Positions 25,123 through 34,589 of a stretch of DNA of 64,000 nucleotides are shown piece by piece (the stretch's first letter is position 1; each line of letters starts with the position of its first letter). The stretch covers positions 1,946,556 to 2,010,555 of the forward strand of contig DS990592.1 of the NCBI GenBank assembly GCA_000155695.1, given 5' to 3'. This DNA is from Verrucomicrobiia bacterium DG1235 (GTDB taxonomy: Bacteria; Verrucomicrobiota; Verrucomicrobiia; Opitutales; Opitutaceae). Below the pieces are notes generated by a model. It had not been told where the DNA came from, made no database searches, and saw nothing but the letters and a program-made list of their open reading frames with translations. Made by a program: the position numbers and the translations under genes.

Positions 25123-26532
25123 TCACCCTCCCTCAACCGTTTGTCCGCCAGCATTTCCCCAGTCCAGCTTTCGTGTCAGAAACATGAATACACCCAAGGC
25201 CACAAACAGCAAGACCGAGCCCGCCAACAAGGCATAGTCCTGCTCCCGTAAGATCACCAGCAATACCGCATACAGCGACGCCATAGCTCCTCCTACCATC
25301 GACGCGCGCCTTCCTCCCCCCAAGACGCTCGCTGCGTAAAAGGCTACCAAGCTCGTTGCCGCAACCGCCGCGATCCCATAAGCCACGCTAAAGTCCATCA
25401 CCTCCGAAAGCGCCAAAACCAACAGAAAAAACAGAGCCTGAGCCGCCCCCGCCAACAAATATTGCATCAGGTGCAGCTTCAAGCCGCACAGAATCTCGAA
25501 GAGAAAAAACACCAGAAAACCGAGAGCGATAAACAGGCTCCCATACTTCAGACTTCGCTCCGTCATTCTGTATCCATCAATTGGATCTAGGAACTCCACC
25601 CCACTCATCGCATTTTCAAGCACGCTCAAATGCGGAGCCCCATTCTCCTCTAGCCAAAAATTCGGAAACCCACGCCCAAACTCTCCAAAACTCCACTTCG
25701 CAGTGAAACCACTCTCCGAAACGTCACGCTGGCTCGGCAGACGCGATCCGCGAAACGAAGGATCAGCCCAGCTCGAGCTCAGCTCCGCCACTCCCTCACG
25801 CCCCACCGGCAGAAAACTCAAAGCCAGACTCCCCTGCAGCTCGAACGAGAGATCCAGAGGCGCTTCCTCACTTCCCTCATCCACTGGATAATCGATCGCG
25901 ATCCAATCCGTCTGATCCTCCAAGAAAAGCGGTCGCGGAGCCGCCCCTTCTCCCAGTCCGCCGCACTCAAGTTTCGTCAAACCCTTCGCATCCGCCACTC
26001 GAAAAACGAGCTCCGCCTTTTTCCAATCAATCGTCGAATTCTCCATCTCATAATCCGTCGCATCGCCCAATGCCCAGAACCCCTCCATCCGCAACGCGCT
26101 CGTAAAAACCGGAGCCCGAAATATCCCACGATACCGCACCTCCGGATCTACCGTTCCTTCGAAGCGATACTCCTCCGGCAACAAGATCAAATGCCCACGA
26201 TGCTCCACTTTTCGGATACGCGTCTGCAGCTCGCCCTTAACGATCACCTGCTCGCTTCGCTCCTCCTCTCTCGTCACCGGGACTCGCAAAAACGGCCCGT
26301 ACACCCTCTGCTCCGTTCCCCATTGCTGGCCGATCTCTCTCACCGCATCCGCCTTCCGATAAGTCCGCTCCCGCAGCAACCCGTCGATCATCGAAAGCGG
26401 AATCAGCAAAACCAGTCCCAGAAAAAACAAAGCCGCCACCCTCCAGCCTAAACTGGAGAAAAAGCGATTTCGAAGCACAGCAAGCGGATGGGATGATTGG
26501 GGATCGGTATTCACGACTGAGAGTATACTCAC
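25123..26532 (-). CDS. creD: CreD family inner-membrane protein
   Basis: A 469-residue protein. One N-terminal transmembrane helix (about 29-48, VAALFFLGLVLLIPLSMIDG) is followed by the CreD landmark ERTYRKADAVREIGQQWG..Q.VYGPFLRVP. A large periplasmic beta-rich domain comes next. Five or six C-terminal membrane helices start at YGSLFIALGFLVFFLFEI. CreD affects envelope integrity and beta-lactam/colicin tolerance in Enterobacteria. No creB/creC two-component genes are nearby, so the regulation known from E. coli probably does not apply. Confidence 0.93.
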   Translation of the reverse strand: MSILSVVNTDPQSSHPLAVLRNRFFSSLGWRVAALFFLGLVLLIPLSMIDGLLRERTYRKADAVREIGQQWGTEQRVYGPFLRVPVTREEERSEQVIVKGELQTRIRKVEHRGHLILLPEEYRFEGTVDPEVRYRGIFRAPVFTSALRMEGFWALGDATDYEMENSTIDWKKAELVFRVADAKGLTKLECGGLGEGAAPRPLFLEDQTDWIAIDYPVDEGSEEAPLDLSFELQGSLALSFLPVGREGVAELSSSWADPSFRGSRLPSQRDVSESGFTAKWSFGEFGRGFPNFWLEENGAPHLSVLENAMSGVEFLDPIDGYRMTERSLKYGSLFIALGFLVFFLFEILCGLKLHLMQYLLAGAAQALFFLLVLALSEVMDFSVAYGIAAVAATSLVAFYAASVLGGGRRASMVGGAMASLYAVLLVILREQDYALLAGSVLLFVALGVFMFLTRKLDWGNAGGQTVEGG

Positions 26533-26583
26533 CCACTTTGAAATAAGCGCGAAGCCACTGTGAAGCTTTCATGAAATCGCCAC

Positions 26584-26621
26584 AAAAAAGCCCTTGCTCG
26601 GATCAACTCCAAGCAAGGGCT
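26584..26621 (-). terminator. Terminator downstream of dnaJ
   Basis: On the minus strand, AGCCCTTGCT and AGCAAGGGCT form a perfect 10-bp stem with a 13-nt loop (26589-26621). A run of six U follows (26584-26589). It is about 32 nt after the dnaJ stop. Confidence 0.9.
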
Positions 26622-26652
26622 GCAAATTCTAAAAACGTTTCGAGTTCTCGGT

Positions 26653-27810
26653 TTAGTCGAAGATCTTCTTCGCCTTGTCGAAAAAGCCCTTGGGCTCGTC
26701 TTCATCCGCATCTCCGCAGGCCAAAGCGAACTCCTCAAGCTTGTGCTTCTGCTCGGAAGTCAGAGACTTCGGCACCTCGATTTTCACGCGCACCATCTGA
26801 TCGCCATGATAGCCGCCGCGAAGGCTTGGCATGCCTTTGCCCTTAAGACGGAATGTAGTGCCAGACTGGGTACCTGCTGGAATCTTCAAACTAGCCTTGG
26901 CGGTTAAGGTAGGCACCTCGATCGTGCCGCCAAGAGTCGCAAGCGTGAACTTAATCGGAATCTCGCAATACAGATTCTCGTCCTGACGATCGAAGATCTC
27001 GTGGTCACGCACGTGCAGCACGATATAAAGATCCCCCGAAGGTCCGCCGTGCGTACCCGCTTCGCCATTACCGGCTGAACGGAGCTTCGAACCGGTATCC
27101 ACGCCAGGAGGTACCTTAACCTTGATCTTCGTCGTCTCGTTCACACGCCCCTCGCCTCTACAGGCGCTACAAGGCTTCTCAATTTTCTGGCCGCTTCCGT
27201 TACAAGTCGGACAAGTCTGGCGTACCGAGAAAAATCCCTTCGAAGCAGTCACCTGACCATGACCCGCGCAAGTCGGACAGGTCGTCACGCCACTGCCGGG
27301 CTCAGCTCCGGATCCGGAACACTTGCTGCACGCCGTCGGCTTGCGAAATGAAATTTCCTTCTCAATTCCCTTGGCCGCCTCCTCGAGATCAATCTCGAGA
27401 TCGTAGCGCAAATCCGACCCGCGAGCCGCGCCGCCACGACGTCCGCCGCGACCGCCTCCTCCGCCACCGCCAAAGAATTCCTCGAAGATGCTACCACCTC
27501 CGCCGCCGCCAAACACCTCGCTGAAAATGTCGAACGGATCATGGAACGGACCGCCGGCCGAGGCACCGCCTCCGCCGCCCGCGCCGCCGCTAAAGGCTGC
27601 ATGACCGTAGCGATCATAGGCCGCCCGCTTCTGCTCGTCCTTCAGCACTTCGTAAGCCTCGGAGACCTTCTTAAAATTCTCCTCCGCCTCGTGGTTGCCC
27701 GGATTCTTGTCCGGATGGTACTTCACCGCCATCTTGCGGTAAGCCTTTTTTAGCTCGTCTTGCGTCGCCTGTTTGCTGACGCCAAGCAGTTCGTAATAAT
27801 CCTCTTTCAC
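26653..27810 (-). CDS. dnaJ: Chaperone DnaJ (Hsp40)
   Basis: A 385-residue type I DnaJ. The J domain (1-70) has the HPD motif in YHPDKNPG. A very Gly-rich linker (about 75-135) follows. Four CxxCxGxG zinc repeats are [24 protein letters not shown] and CSACRGEG. The two C-terminal beta-barrel domains are complete to [16 protein letters not shown]. It stimulates the ATPase of DnaK and hands over unfolded clients. It lies 33 nt after grpE, forming a grpE-dnaJ operon; dnaK is not in the window. No CIRCE operator was seen upstream of grpE. Confidence 0.98.
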   Translation of the reverse strand: MKEDYYELLGVSKQATQDELKKAYRKMAVKYHPDKNPGNHEAEENFKKVSEAYEVLKDEQKRAAYDRYGHAAFSGGAGGGGGASAGGPFHDPFDIFSEVFGGGGGGSIFEEFFGGGGGGGRGGRRGGAARGSDLRYDLEIDLEEAAKGIEKEISFRKPTACSKCSGSGAEPGSGVTTCPTCAGHGQVTASKGFFSVRQTCPTCNGSGQKIEKPCSACRGEGRVNETTKIKVKVPPGVDTGSKLRSAGNGEAGTHGGPSGDLYIVLHVRDHEIFDRQDENLYCEIPIKFTLATLGGTIEVPTLTAKASLKIPAGTQSGTTFRLKGKGMPSLRGGYHGDQMVRVKIEVPKSLTSEQKHKLEEFALACGDADEDEPKGFFDKAKKIFD

Positions 27811-27843
27811 GTAATTGGTTTCCTCCCGTTTGCGTTGCTAGCT

Positions 27844-28452
27844 CTACTCGCCTTCCTTCGCCGGTCCGCCACTCACCACTACCGAAGCGGGGCGAATCAA
27901 GCGGCCATTCAACGTGAAGCCCTTGCGCATGAGCGAAAGCACTTTGCCCTCCTCAACCTCATCGCTGGGCTGAGTCTGGAAAGCCTCCGCCACATTCGGA
28001 TCGAAATCGTCTCCCGCGCCGGGAGCGACCTCCGCGATCCCATTATCCGCAAGCAAGGACTTAAACTGAGTCATCACCATTTGAATACCTTGCACCACGA
28101 CCTTCGGATCAGTGGTCTGCTCGGCCGACATCAGGCCAAGCCCGAGATTGTCGTAAATCGGCAGAAAGTCCTCCAGCAAACCGGAAATCGCATACTGCTT
28201 GAGCTCGTCCTTCTCGCGCATCACGCGACGGCGATAGGTATCGAGATCCGCTACCGATCTCAGGTAGTTGTTGTAATTTTCCGCAGCCTCAGCCTTCGCC
28301 GCCTCCAACTGCTCCTCAAGAGTCAGCTCCTTGGGCTCGACAGCCTCTTCGACCGTTTCCTCAGAAACAGCCTCCGCTACTTCAGCGCTCGCCTCCTCGG
28401 TTTGCGCGTCTACGTTTTCTTCTACTTCTGGTGTGTCCTTAGCGTTATCCAT
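27844..28452 (-). CDS. grpE: GrpE nucleotide-exchange factor
   Basis: A 202-residue protein using the ATG at 28452 (MDNAKDTPEVEEN). An in-frame ATG at 28578 would add 42 residues without GrpE character. An acidic N-terminal tail and a long coiled coil (LEEQLEAAKAEAAENYNNYL) lead into the conserved RSVADLDTYRRRVMREKDELKQYA. The beta domain ends with GFTLNGRLIRPASVVVSGG. It releases ADP from DnaK. First gene of the grpE-dnaJ unit. Confidence 0.97.
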   Translation of the reverse strand: MDNAKDTPEVEENVDAQTEEASAEVAEAVSEETVEEAVEPKELTLEEQLEAAKAEAAENYNNYLRSVADLDTYRRRVMREKDELKQYAISGLLEDFLPIYDNLGLGLMSAEQTTDPKVVVQGIQMVMTQFKSLLADNGIAEVAPGAGDDFDPNVAEAFQTQPSDEVEEGKVLSLMRKGFTLNGRLIRPASVVVSGGPAKEGE

Positions 28453-28574
28453 AGCCAAACTGTGATTCTCTAGATCAGTTCCTCCCGGAATCAAAGAGAT
28501 TTTCGACAAGGTCGAGCCCCTTTTTAGCGGAATCCGACCAGAGACAGCTCTTTCTAGAAAAAGTGCAAGCCCCC

Positions 28575-29003
28575 TCAAGGCCTATCCTTCGCCCGAAACT
28601 TGGCTTCGCAACTCCGCCAATCACTATCCAACTCGCTTTGCAACTCTGCCAGCTTCTCGTCGCACATCCCATGCGAAAGCGAATAGCCGAGCTGACCACT
28701 CAGAAAATCGCGAAAGGAAACCCACTCCCCGTTGACCTTCACCTGCTGCGTCCAAGCGCACACCACCAGCATGTCTCGCATCGAATTCGACTTCGAAAGG
28801 TAGTGAACCGTTATCCAAATACTCACCACGCCCACCAAGCCGACCAGGCAAGCCGCGAAATATGCCCCCCGCAAAGAAATGTCCGAAGGAGAACCACCCA
28901 GACTCTCCATCAGATCATACCGCTGATTCGCGAATATGAAAGTGATGATCAGCAGAAACGACAGCCCCTGCCCCACTATTATTGCCAACTGCGTACGTTT
29001 CAT
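28575..29003 (-). CDS. Two-helix membrane protein of unknown function
   Basis: 142 residues from the ATG at 29003 (MKRTQLAIIVGQGLSF); a start at 29042 would add 13 residues ahead of the first helix. Two membrane helices (about 6-25 and 46-66) flank a short loop. A soluble tail of about 70 residues contains WVSFRDFLSGQLGYSLSHG. The family is not recognised. It lies 122 nt upstream of grpE on the same strand. Confidence 0.55.
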   Translation of the reverse strand: MKRTQLAIIVGQGLSFLLIITFIFANQRYDLMESLGGSPSDISLRGAYFAACLVGLVGVVSIWITVHYLSKSNSMRDMLVVCAWTQQVKVNGEWVSFRDFLSGQLGYSLSHGMCDEKLAELQSELDSDWRSCEAKFRAKDRP

Positions 29004-29192
29004 GGATCGCAATTCAAGCCTGACCCCAGAAATACATATCAAGCGGCCAGATCTTCACCTCCTTCCATCGCTCCATCCCTAAGTTAGCGGATCGATTTCC
29101 GCGCTTTGGTATCCGCCCACCAAGCCTCAAGGCCCTTTTCCTCGATTTCTCCCTAACCAAATCTAGGGAGCGTTCCTCCAGCCCTTAGAGCC

Positions 29193-29837
29193 CTATTGAA
29201 TCGGCAAAGAGCCCACACTTTGGGCTAGCTCGAACAACGGACCGAAAATCTCCCGATGCTCCTCCAAATCAGCCAGCTCCACATCCAACAAGGCCCGCAC
29301 GCTCCGTTCGCTGGGAACCAGTCGACTGTTGTCCACGAACACCAGCTCGTCGATCACCAGATGAACCTTCTCCGCGAAAAACGGCATCGGCTCGCCGCCA
29401 TCCTGTCTCGCGAAAAGCCGATTCGCAAACGCGTCCAGATTCAAGCGCCCGCGCTCGTCCACCACCAGCACCGCCCGCGAAACGCGAAGCTCCAGCTCGT
29501 AGATCCATATCTCCCCGCGACCTAGCGACGGCAGACTAGCGCTCCCCTCCAGACTCGCGATCTCCAGCATCGGAGCCCCGCCGCCATAAGAACCGGGATT
29601 ACCGATCACCACATTCTCGCCCGAGACAGAAAGCCCAAAAGGATTGATCGCCAGCTTCTCCGCCGACACCGGAAACCCCGTGCGAACCTCAATCTCCGAA
29701 CGCAAGGCGCCCGGCATCAACAGCATCCAGCCGAGAATGCCCGCCGCCCCAGTGAAGGCCAGCAAGGCCACCGCCGACTTGAAAATGCCGCCCCGCTTGC
29801 TGCGAAATGACGAAGATGAAAAAACAGTTCCCTTCAC
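29193..29837 (-). CDS. AsmA-like membrane-anchored periplasmic protein
   Basis: A 214-residue protein. One N-terminal helix (about 19-42) is followed by an AsmA/DUF748-like start: IEVRTGFPVSAEKLAINPFGLSVSGENVVIGNP. Repeated beta strands such as LEIASLEGSASLPSLGRGEIWIYELEL follow. Proteins with this N-terminal AsmA-like domain are envelope proteins, some linked to lipid transport. This one is short and holds only the first domain. It starts 16 nt after manA and is probably co-transcribed with it. Confidence 0.7.
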   Translation of the reverse strand: MKGTVFSSSSFRSKRGGIFKSAVALLAFTGAAGILGWMLLMPGALRSEIEVRTGFPVSAEKLAINPFGLSVSGENVVIGNPGSYGGGAPMLEIASLEGSASLPSLGRGEIWIYELELRVSRAVLVVDERGRLNLDAFANRLFARQDGGEPMPFFAEKVHLVIDELVFVDNSRLVPSERSVRALLDVELADLEEHREIFGPLFELAQSVGSLPIQ

Positions 29838-29853
29838 GCGAAACTCGTTACCC

Positions 29854-30798
29854 CTAAACGAAACACTCCGTTACCAAAAACGCCGCTCCCGCCTCACCCG
29901 TGATCTCCCACGTCGTATCCGCCGCCAGCAAGACATTGTCGCCGCGCGAAACCTCCACGCCGTTGGCCAAAACCTTGCCTTCGACTGGGCTGAGCAAACG
30001 CCCCTCGCCCGCCGGAATCGTCACCGATCCCGCTTCCGCAGTCAGCTCGTACTTGACGAGGCGAAATTCCTTGCAATCCGCCAGAACTACATGCTCGCCC
30101 TCCGAGCTCATCGCGCTCGGCTCGAAGTCGTTCCACTCGATGCTCGCCAGCGATTGCTCGATGTGCAACTGGCGCGGCGCTCCGTCCAAACCAACCCGTC
30201 CCCAATCGTAGACGCGATAGGTCGTGTCGGAATTCTGCTGGATCTCCAAAATCAGATTGCCCGCGTCGATCGCATGCAAACGGCCGCTCTCCACCAAAAT
30301 CGAATCGCCTGGCTTCACCGGAAACCGATGTATGCACTCCTCGAGCGTATTGTCATTCAGCCGACGCTCAAACTCCTCCCGAGTCGCCCCATTCTTCAAG
30401 CCGACGATCAGCGACGCGTCTTCCTTACAATCCGCGATATACCAATTCTCCGTCTTCGGCTCGCCCTTCAGCTGAGGCGCCACCGACGCCGGCGGATGCA
30501 CCTGCAGGCTCAGACGATCCGCGCAGTCCAGCCACTTCACCAAAATCGGAAACGGACGCTCCGGATCGTAACCTTCACCCATTACCGCTGTCGCATTCTG
30601 CGATATGAGCTCACGAATTGTTTTCCCATCATACTCGCCGCCAGAAACCACCGACTGCGCTTCCGGTCGGTCAACCACCTCCCAGGCCTCGCCAATCACC
30701 TTGCCCTCCGGCAAATCCCGACCAAGCGCCTCGCTCAGATTCCGGGCGCCCCAGACGCGTTCCTGATAGATAGGTTTGAAGAAAATCGGTGCTGTCAT
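29854..30798 (-). CDS. manA: Mannose-6-phosphate isomerase, class I
   Basis: A 314-residue protein using the ATG at 30798 (MTAPIFFKPIYQERVWGA); the upstream open frame to 30921 is compositionally odd. It has the short type I PMI layout. The zinc ligands are seen in LSLQVHPP, the KTENWYI glutamate and GRLHAIDAG. Also visible are GEAWEVVD, PFPILVKWLDC and ILEIQQNSDTTYRVYDWGR. It interconverts mannose-6-phosphate and fructose-6-phosphate in the cytoplasm, feeding GDP-mannose and surface glycans. Probably co-transcribed with the AsmA-like gene. Confidence 0.96.
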   Translation of the reverse strand: MTAPIFFKPIYQERVWGARNLSEALGRDLPEGKVIGEAWEVVDRPEAQSVVSGGEYDGKTIRELISQNATAVMGEGYDPERPFPILVKWLDCADRLSLQVHPPASVAPQLKGEPKTENWYIADCKEDASLIVGLKNGATREEFERRLNDNTLEECIHRFPVKPGDSILVESGRLHAIDAGNLILEIQQNSDTTYRVYDWGRVGLDGAPRQLHIEQSLASIEWNDFEPSAMSSEGEHVVLADCKEFRLVKYELTAEAGSVTIPAGEGRLLSPVEGKVLANGVEVSRGDNVLLAADTTWEITGEAGAAFLVTECFV

Positions 30799-31106
30799 AA
30801 CTAAAGAATTTGCTGCCCACGACCAAAGCCCCGCTCCCCACCCAAAACAAGCCGTAAATTCCCCGCTCCCCACAATCAAAACCCCAATCTCAAACCCCCT
30901 CCCCGCATTCTCAATCCCCAACTCCCGCTCTTCCCACCACTAATCAATCCTCTTCCCAACCAACCAAATTATAGTCGCCCTTCACCCCCTCGAAGCTGCG
31001 ATCAAACAAGAGTTTATTTGCAAACCCGCTCCAAACCCATCTTCTCGAATCTACAAACCACTAGAAGAGCGTCCCCGCTCTCACCTATCCTCACTTTCCT
31101 CTTCAC

Positions 31107-33560
31107 ATGGCGAAAAAACGCGCTGCGACCACCAAACCTGAATCCGACATCAAGCAAGCGAGCATGCGAAGCCGCTTCCTCTGGGCTGGCCTGTGCTTCC
31201 TCGTAGCCGTTCTCCTCGCCCTCGCCCTCGGAGACTACACGCCCTACCAGGTTTCCATCGGGCGCTCCGTCGGCTCAACCAACCCGAACGAACACAACAT
31301 GATCGGCATCCTCGGAGCCGAATCCGCTGAGCTCCTCATCGCCGCCTTCGGCCGCATGTCATGGTTCATTCCGCTCTTCGTAGCATGGATGGGCGGAGCC
31401 TTCATCGCCCGAGACCGACGCAATAAAGCGCTACTCTTCTCCATCATGCTCGTCGCCATGATCGCCGGCTCCGGACTCTTCACCTCCACCGGAACCACCT
31501 TCTCAAACCCCGAAGTCTACGTCACCGGCTCCGGCGGCGCCGTGGGCAACCTCCTCTACAATCAATTCCTAAACGTCTACCTCGGCACCGTCGGCTCAGC
31601 CGTCATCCTCGGCGCCATCTACCTCGCCTGCCTCATCCTCATCGTATTCCCAAGCCTGCCGGAATCCGGAGAGTTCTTCAAAAACTCCTTCTCGCAATGG
31701 CGCGAACGCCGCGCCGCCGCCGCCGAAGAGCGACGCGAAGCCAAACGCCTCGCCAAACTCGCCGCCCAGGAAGAAAAAGAAAAACGACGCGCCGAGAAGC
31801 TCGAAACCAAACGCCAAGCACAGGAAGAGAAAGAAGCCACCAAAGCCCTCATTCGCGAGGCCAAGGGCAAGAAAGCCCTCAAATCAGAGATCGACCCGGA
31901 GCCTAAGATCAAGGTCTCCCTCCCTCCCAAGAAAGCTGTCCCCGAAGAAGAGGAAGAAGAACCGAAAAAACGTACCCTCGGCGAAGTCCTCAAATTCGTC
32001 GCCCCCGAAAAAACAAAAAAAGCCCGAGCCAAACTCCCCGTATCCTCCGGCGATTACACTTTCCCCACGCTTGACCTCCTCAGCGAACTCGAAGCCCCGG
32101 AAGGCGCCAACTCAGAGTCCGAACACGCCGAAAACGCAGAACGCCTCCAGAAGACCCTCAAAGAATTCGGAGTCGAAGTCACCATGGGCGAGATCCACAT
32201 CGGCCCCGTCATCACGCGCTACGAAGTGTATCCAGCCCCTGGAGTCAGAGTCGAAAAAATCTCAAACCTCGACAAGAATATCGCCCTCGGCATGCGGGCC
32301 GTATCCGTCCGTATCCTCGCTCCCGTACCGGGCAAAGGCTGCGTCGGCATCGAAGTGCCAAACCAAGTTTCCATGCCAGTCGGCATTCGCGAAATCCTCG
32401 AATCCGAAGACTGGGTTAAGTCAAAAGCGGAAATCCCCATCGCCCTCGGCCGCGACGTATCCGGAAAACCGATCATTTCCGACCTCACCAAAATGCCTCA
32501 CCTCCTCATCGCAGGAGCCACCGGCGCGGGTAAGACGGTCTGTATCAACGCCATCATTACCTCGCTACTCTTCCATTCGGGACCGGACAACCTTCGCTTC
32601 ATCATGGTCGACCCGAAGATCGTGGAAATGAAGGTCTTCAACGCCCTTCCCCACATGCTCATTCCGGTCGTCACCGACCCGAAGAAAGTACCAGGCGCCC
32701 TCAAGTGGCTCATCAACGAAATGGAGTCCCGCTACGAAACCTTCGCCAAAGTCGGCGTGCGCAACATCGCCGGATTCAACGGACGCAAAAAGTCGGCCAA
32801 GGAAAAGACCGAAGACGAGAAATTCGAAGAACAGATCCAAGAGGAACTGGAAATTAAAGTCCCACGCGACGACGGCGTTCTCGACGAAATCCCAGAGAAA
32901 TTCCCATACATCGTCTGCATCGTGGACGAGCTCGCCGACCTCATGATGGTCGCCCCAGCCGACATCGAAACCGGCATCGCTCGCCTCGCCCAGCTCGCCC
33001 GCGCCGCCGGCATCCACCTCGTCCTCGCTACCCAGCGACCCTCCGTCAACGTCATCACCGGCGTCATCAAGGCCAACTTGCCCTGCCGCATCTCCTTCCA
33101 AGTCTCCTCAAAGATCGACTCCCGCACCATCCTCGACGGATCCGGCGCGGAGCAGCTCATCGGCCGCGGCGACATGCTCTTCTCTCCCCCGGGATCCTCG
33201 CGTCTCATCCGCTCCCAAGGCGCCTTCGTCTCCGACGAGGAAATCGTCGACATCGTCGAGTTCCTCAAAGCAAACGGACCTCCCAAGTTCGCCGAAGACG
33301 TTCAGAAGCAAATCGAAGCCGGCGACGAGCTCGAGCTCGGCGGCGGCGAAGACGGAGAAGGCGGAGACGAGCTCTTCACCAAAGCCATCGGCGTCCTCCG
33401 CTCCACCAAGCGCGCCTCCACCTCCATGCTCCAGCGACGCCTCAGAATCGGCTACAACCGAGCTGCCAATCTCATGGACCAACTCGAAGACCGCGGCATC
33501 GTCGGACCCGAAAACGGCTCCAGCCCACGCGAAATCCTAGTAGACCTAGACTCGATGTAG
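31107..33560 (+). CDS. ftsK: DNA translocase FtsK/SpoIIIE
   Basis: An 817-residue protein. The N-terminal 180 residues have four or five membrane helices. A charged Lys/Glu/Ala-rich linker (about 190-300) follows. The motor has the Walker A GATGAGKT in LLIAGATGAGKTVCINA, the Walker B region YIVCIVDELADLMM, and QLARAAGIHLVLATQRPSVN. The C-terminal gamma winged helix is SMLQRRLRIGYNRAANLMDQ. It anchors at the septum and pumps DNA for chromosome dimer resolution and segregation. The ATG at 31107 (MAKKRAATTKPE) is the natural start. Single gene. Confidence 0.98.
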   Translation: MAKKRAATTKPESDIKQASMRSRFLWAGLCFLVAVLLALALGDYTPYQVSIGRSVGSTNPNEHNMIGILGAESAELLIAAFGRMSWFIPLFVAWMGGAFIARDRRNKALLFSIMLVAMIAGSGLFTSTGTTFSNPEVYVTGSGGAVGNLLYNQFLNVYLGTVGSAVILGAIYLACLILIVFPSLPESGEFFKNSFSQWRERRAAAAEERREAKRLAKLAAQEEKEKRRAEKLETKRQAQEEKEATKALIREAKGKKALKSEIDPEPKIKVSLPPKKAVPEEEEEEPKKRTLGEVLKFVAPEKTKKARAKLPVSSGDYTFPTLDLLSELEAPEGANSESEHAENAERLQKTLKEFGVEVTMGEIHIGPVITRYEVYPAPGVRVEKISNLDKNIALGMRAVSVRILAPVPGKGCVGIEVPNQVSMPVGIREILESEDWVKSKAEIPIALGRDVSGKPIISDLTKMPHLLIAGATGAGKTVCINAIITSLLFHSGPDNLRFIMVDPKIVEMKVFNALPHMLIPVVTDPKKVPGALKWLINEMESRYETFAKVGVRNIAGFNGRKKSAKEKTEDEKFEEQIQEELEIKVPRDDGVLDEIPEKFPYIVCIVDELADLMMVAPADIETGIARLAQLARAAGIHLVLATQRPSVNVITGVIKANLPCRISFQVSSKIDSRTILDGSGAEQLIGRGDMLFSPPGSSRLIRSQGAFVSDEEIVDIVEFLKANGPPKFAEDVQKQIEAGDELELGGGEDGEGGDELFTKAIGVLRSTKRASTSMLQRRLRIGYNRAANLMDQLEDRGIVGPENGSSPREILVDLDSM

Positions 33561-33869
33561 CTAGGGTTTATATCTAGAAATTAGAATCGAATCTCGGTTG
33601 GAAAGGCGTCTTTCGGTAAGAACTCTTTACGCTTTTGAGGAAGAAACCCTAGAGACTACGCAAATATTTGGCTATCTGCACATTAGAAGAGTGATGCACC
33701 CATTTCATTACTTAGACCGTCGGTTTCTCTAACAAATCCCGTCAAACTCTTTTTTTTACGAACACGCCTAAGACCATGGTGGGCATACCCTTGCAGCTGT
33801 CTCCATAGAAACCAGCAAGACTTGGCGCAATTGATGCACTAGATCAAACAACCCAATATCCGACCCGCT
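33561..33869. other. Spacer upstream of VPDSG-CTERM gene
   Basis: About 310 bp with no coding signal and no clear terminator for ftsK. A poly-T tract (33750-33757) lies about 110 nt before the next start; a promoter is likely here but cannot be fixed by eye. Confidence 0.35.
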
Positions 33870-34454
33870 ATGAAAAAAACACTTTTCAGCATCATCCTCA
33901 TCGCCCTAGCTACAACTTTTACAGCTAGTACCGTATCGGCGAACATCATTCTTTCTCACTCTGAAGTTGAATTTGCAGGAGGAGAAAATACCGCAAACCT
34001 ACTGAACAAGCTCGAGGTTCTCCTTACTGGAAGCGACAACGACACATTTGTAAATCTACTCCGGCTAGATGGAATCGCATCACCGGCTGCTTCAAGTCCC
34101 TTTACCGTAACTTACAAGGCCCTTACAAATCCTCCAAAAGGTTCGAACGCCAACAACGGAGCAAGTGTTTCATGGGATCTAACCGCAACTGGCTTCAACC
34201 TTTTAGGAATCTACGTATTCGGCGGCTCTAGAGGAGCAAATATCTACACCGTAAACGATATTCCACAGCTACTAGTAGGTGGACCTCATGATGTCCATAC
34301 TCCCGTAACCGGAGGCTCCGGAAAATTCGCCACTATTTCTCACATATTGTTCTTCGGCGAGGAAGCAACCCCAGTCCCCGACTCCGGCACCACGCTCGCT
34401 CTCCTCGGAATCGCTCTCCTAGCGCTTTTAGGTTTCCGAAGCCGCAAAGCCTAA
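33870..34454 (+). CDS. VPDSG-CTERM sorted exported protein
   Basis: A 194-residue protein with a signal peptide (MKKTLFSIILIALATTFTA, cleavage near VSANI). A mature beta-rich region of unknown role follows. The C-terminus is a textbook VPDSG-CTERM: VPDSGTTLALLGIALL, a hydrophobic helix, then the basic tail GFRSRKA. These tails are recognised by an exosortase in Verrucomicrobiota. The motif is strong taxonomic evidence. A bidirectional-looking terminator follows immediately. Confidence 0.88.
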   Translation: MKKTLFSIILIALATTFTASTVSANIILSHSEVEFAGGENTANLLNKLEVLLTGSDNDTFVNLLRLDGIASPAASSPFTVTYKALTNPPKGSNANNGASVSWDLTATGFNLLGIYVFGGSRGANIYTVNDIPQLLVGGPHDVHTPVTGGSGKFATISHILFFGEEATPVPDSGTTLALLGIALLALLGFRSRKA

Positions 34455-34481
34455 CGGTCCAGCAGTCAACAACTCTTGCTC

Positions 34482-34511
34482 AAAAAGCCAGCCCGCGAGG
34501 GTTGGCTTTTT
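34482..34511 (+). terminator. Rho-independent terminator after the VPDSG gene
   Basis: AAAAAGCCA, a short G+C-rich middle, then TGGCTTTTT form a stem flanked by A5 and T5. It begins 28 nt after the stop codon. Confidence 0.88.
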
Positions 34512-34589
34512 CCGTTTTTACTTCCCACCAAAAATCTAAGCCACAGTTGAATTCGACAAGTTCCCCAACTTAAGCTACCCGCCCTAACA

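Noticed and set aside
28453-28600. CIRCE heat-shock operator before grpE
   Set aside because: No TTAGCACTC-N9-GAGTGCTAA or near match was found.
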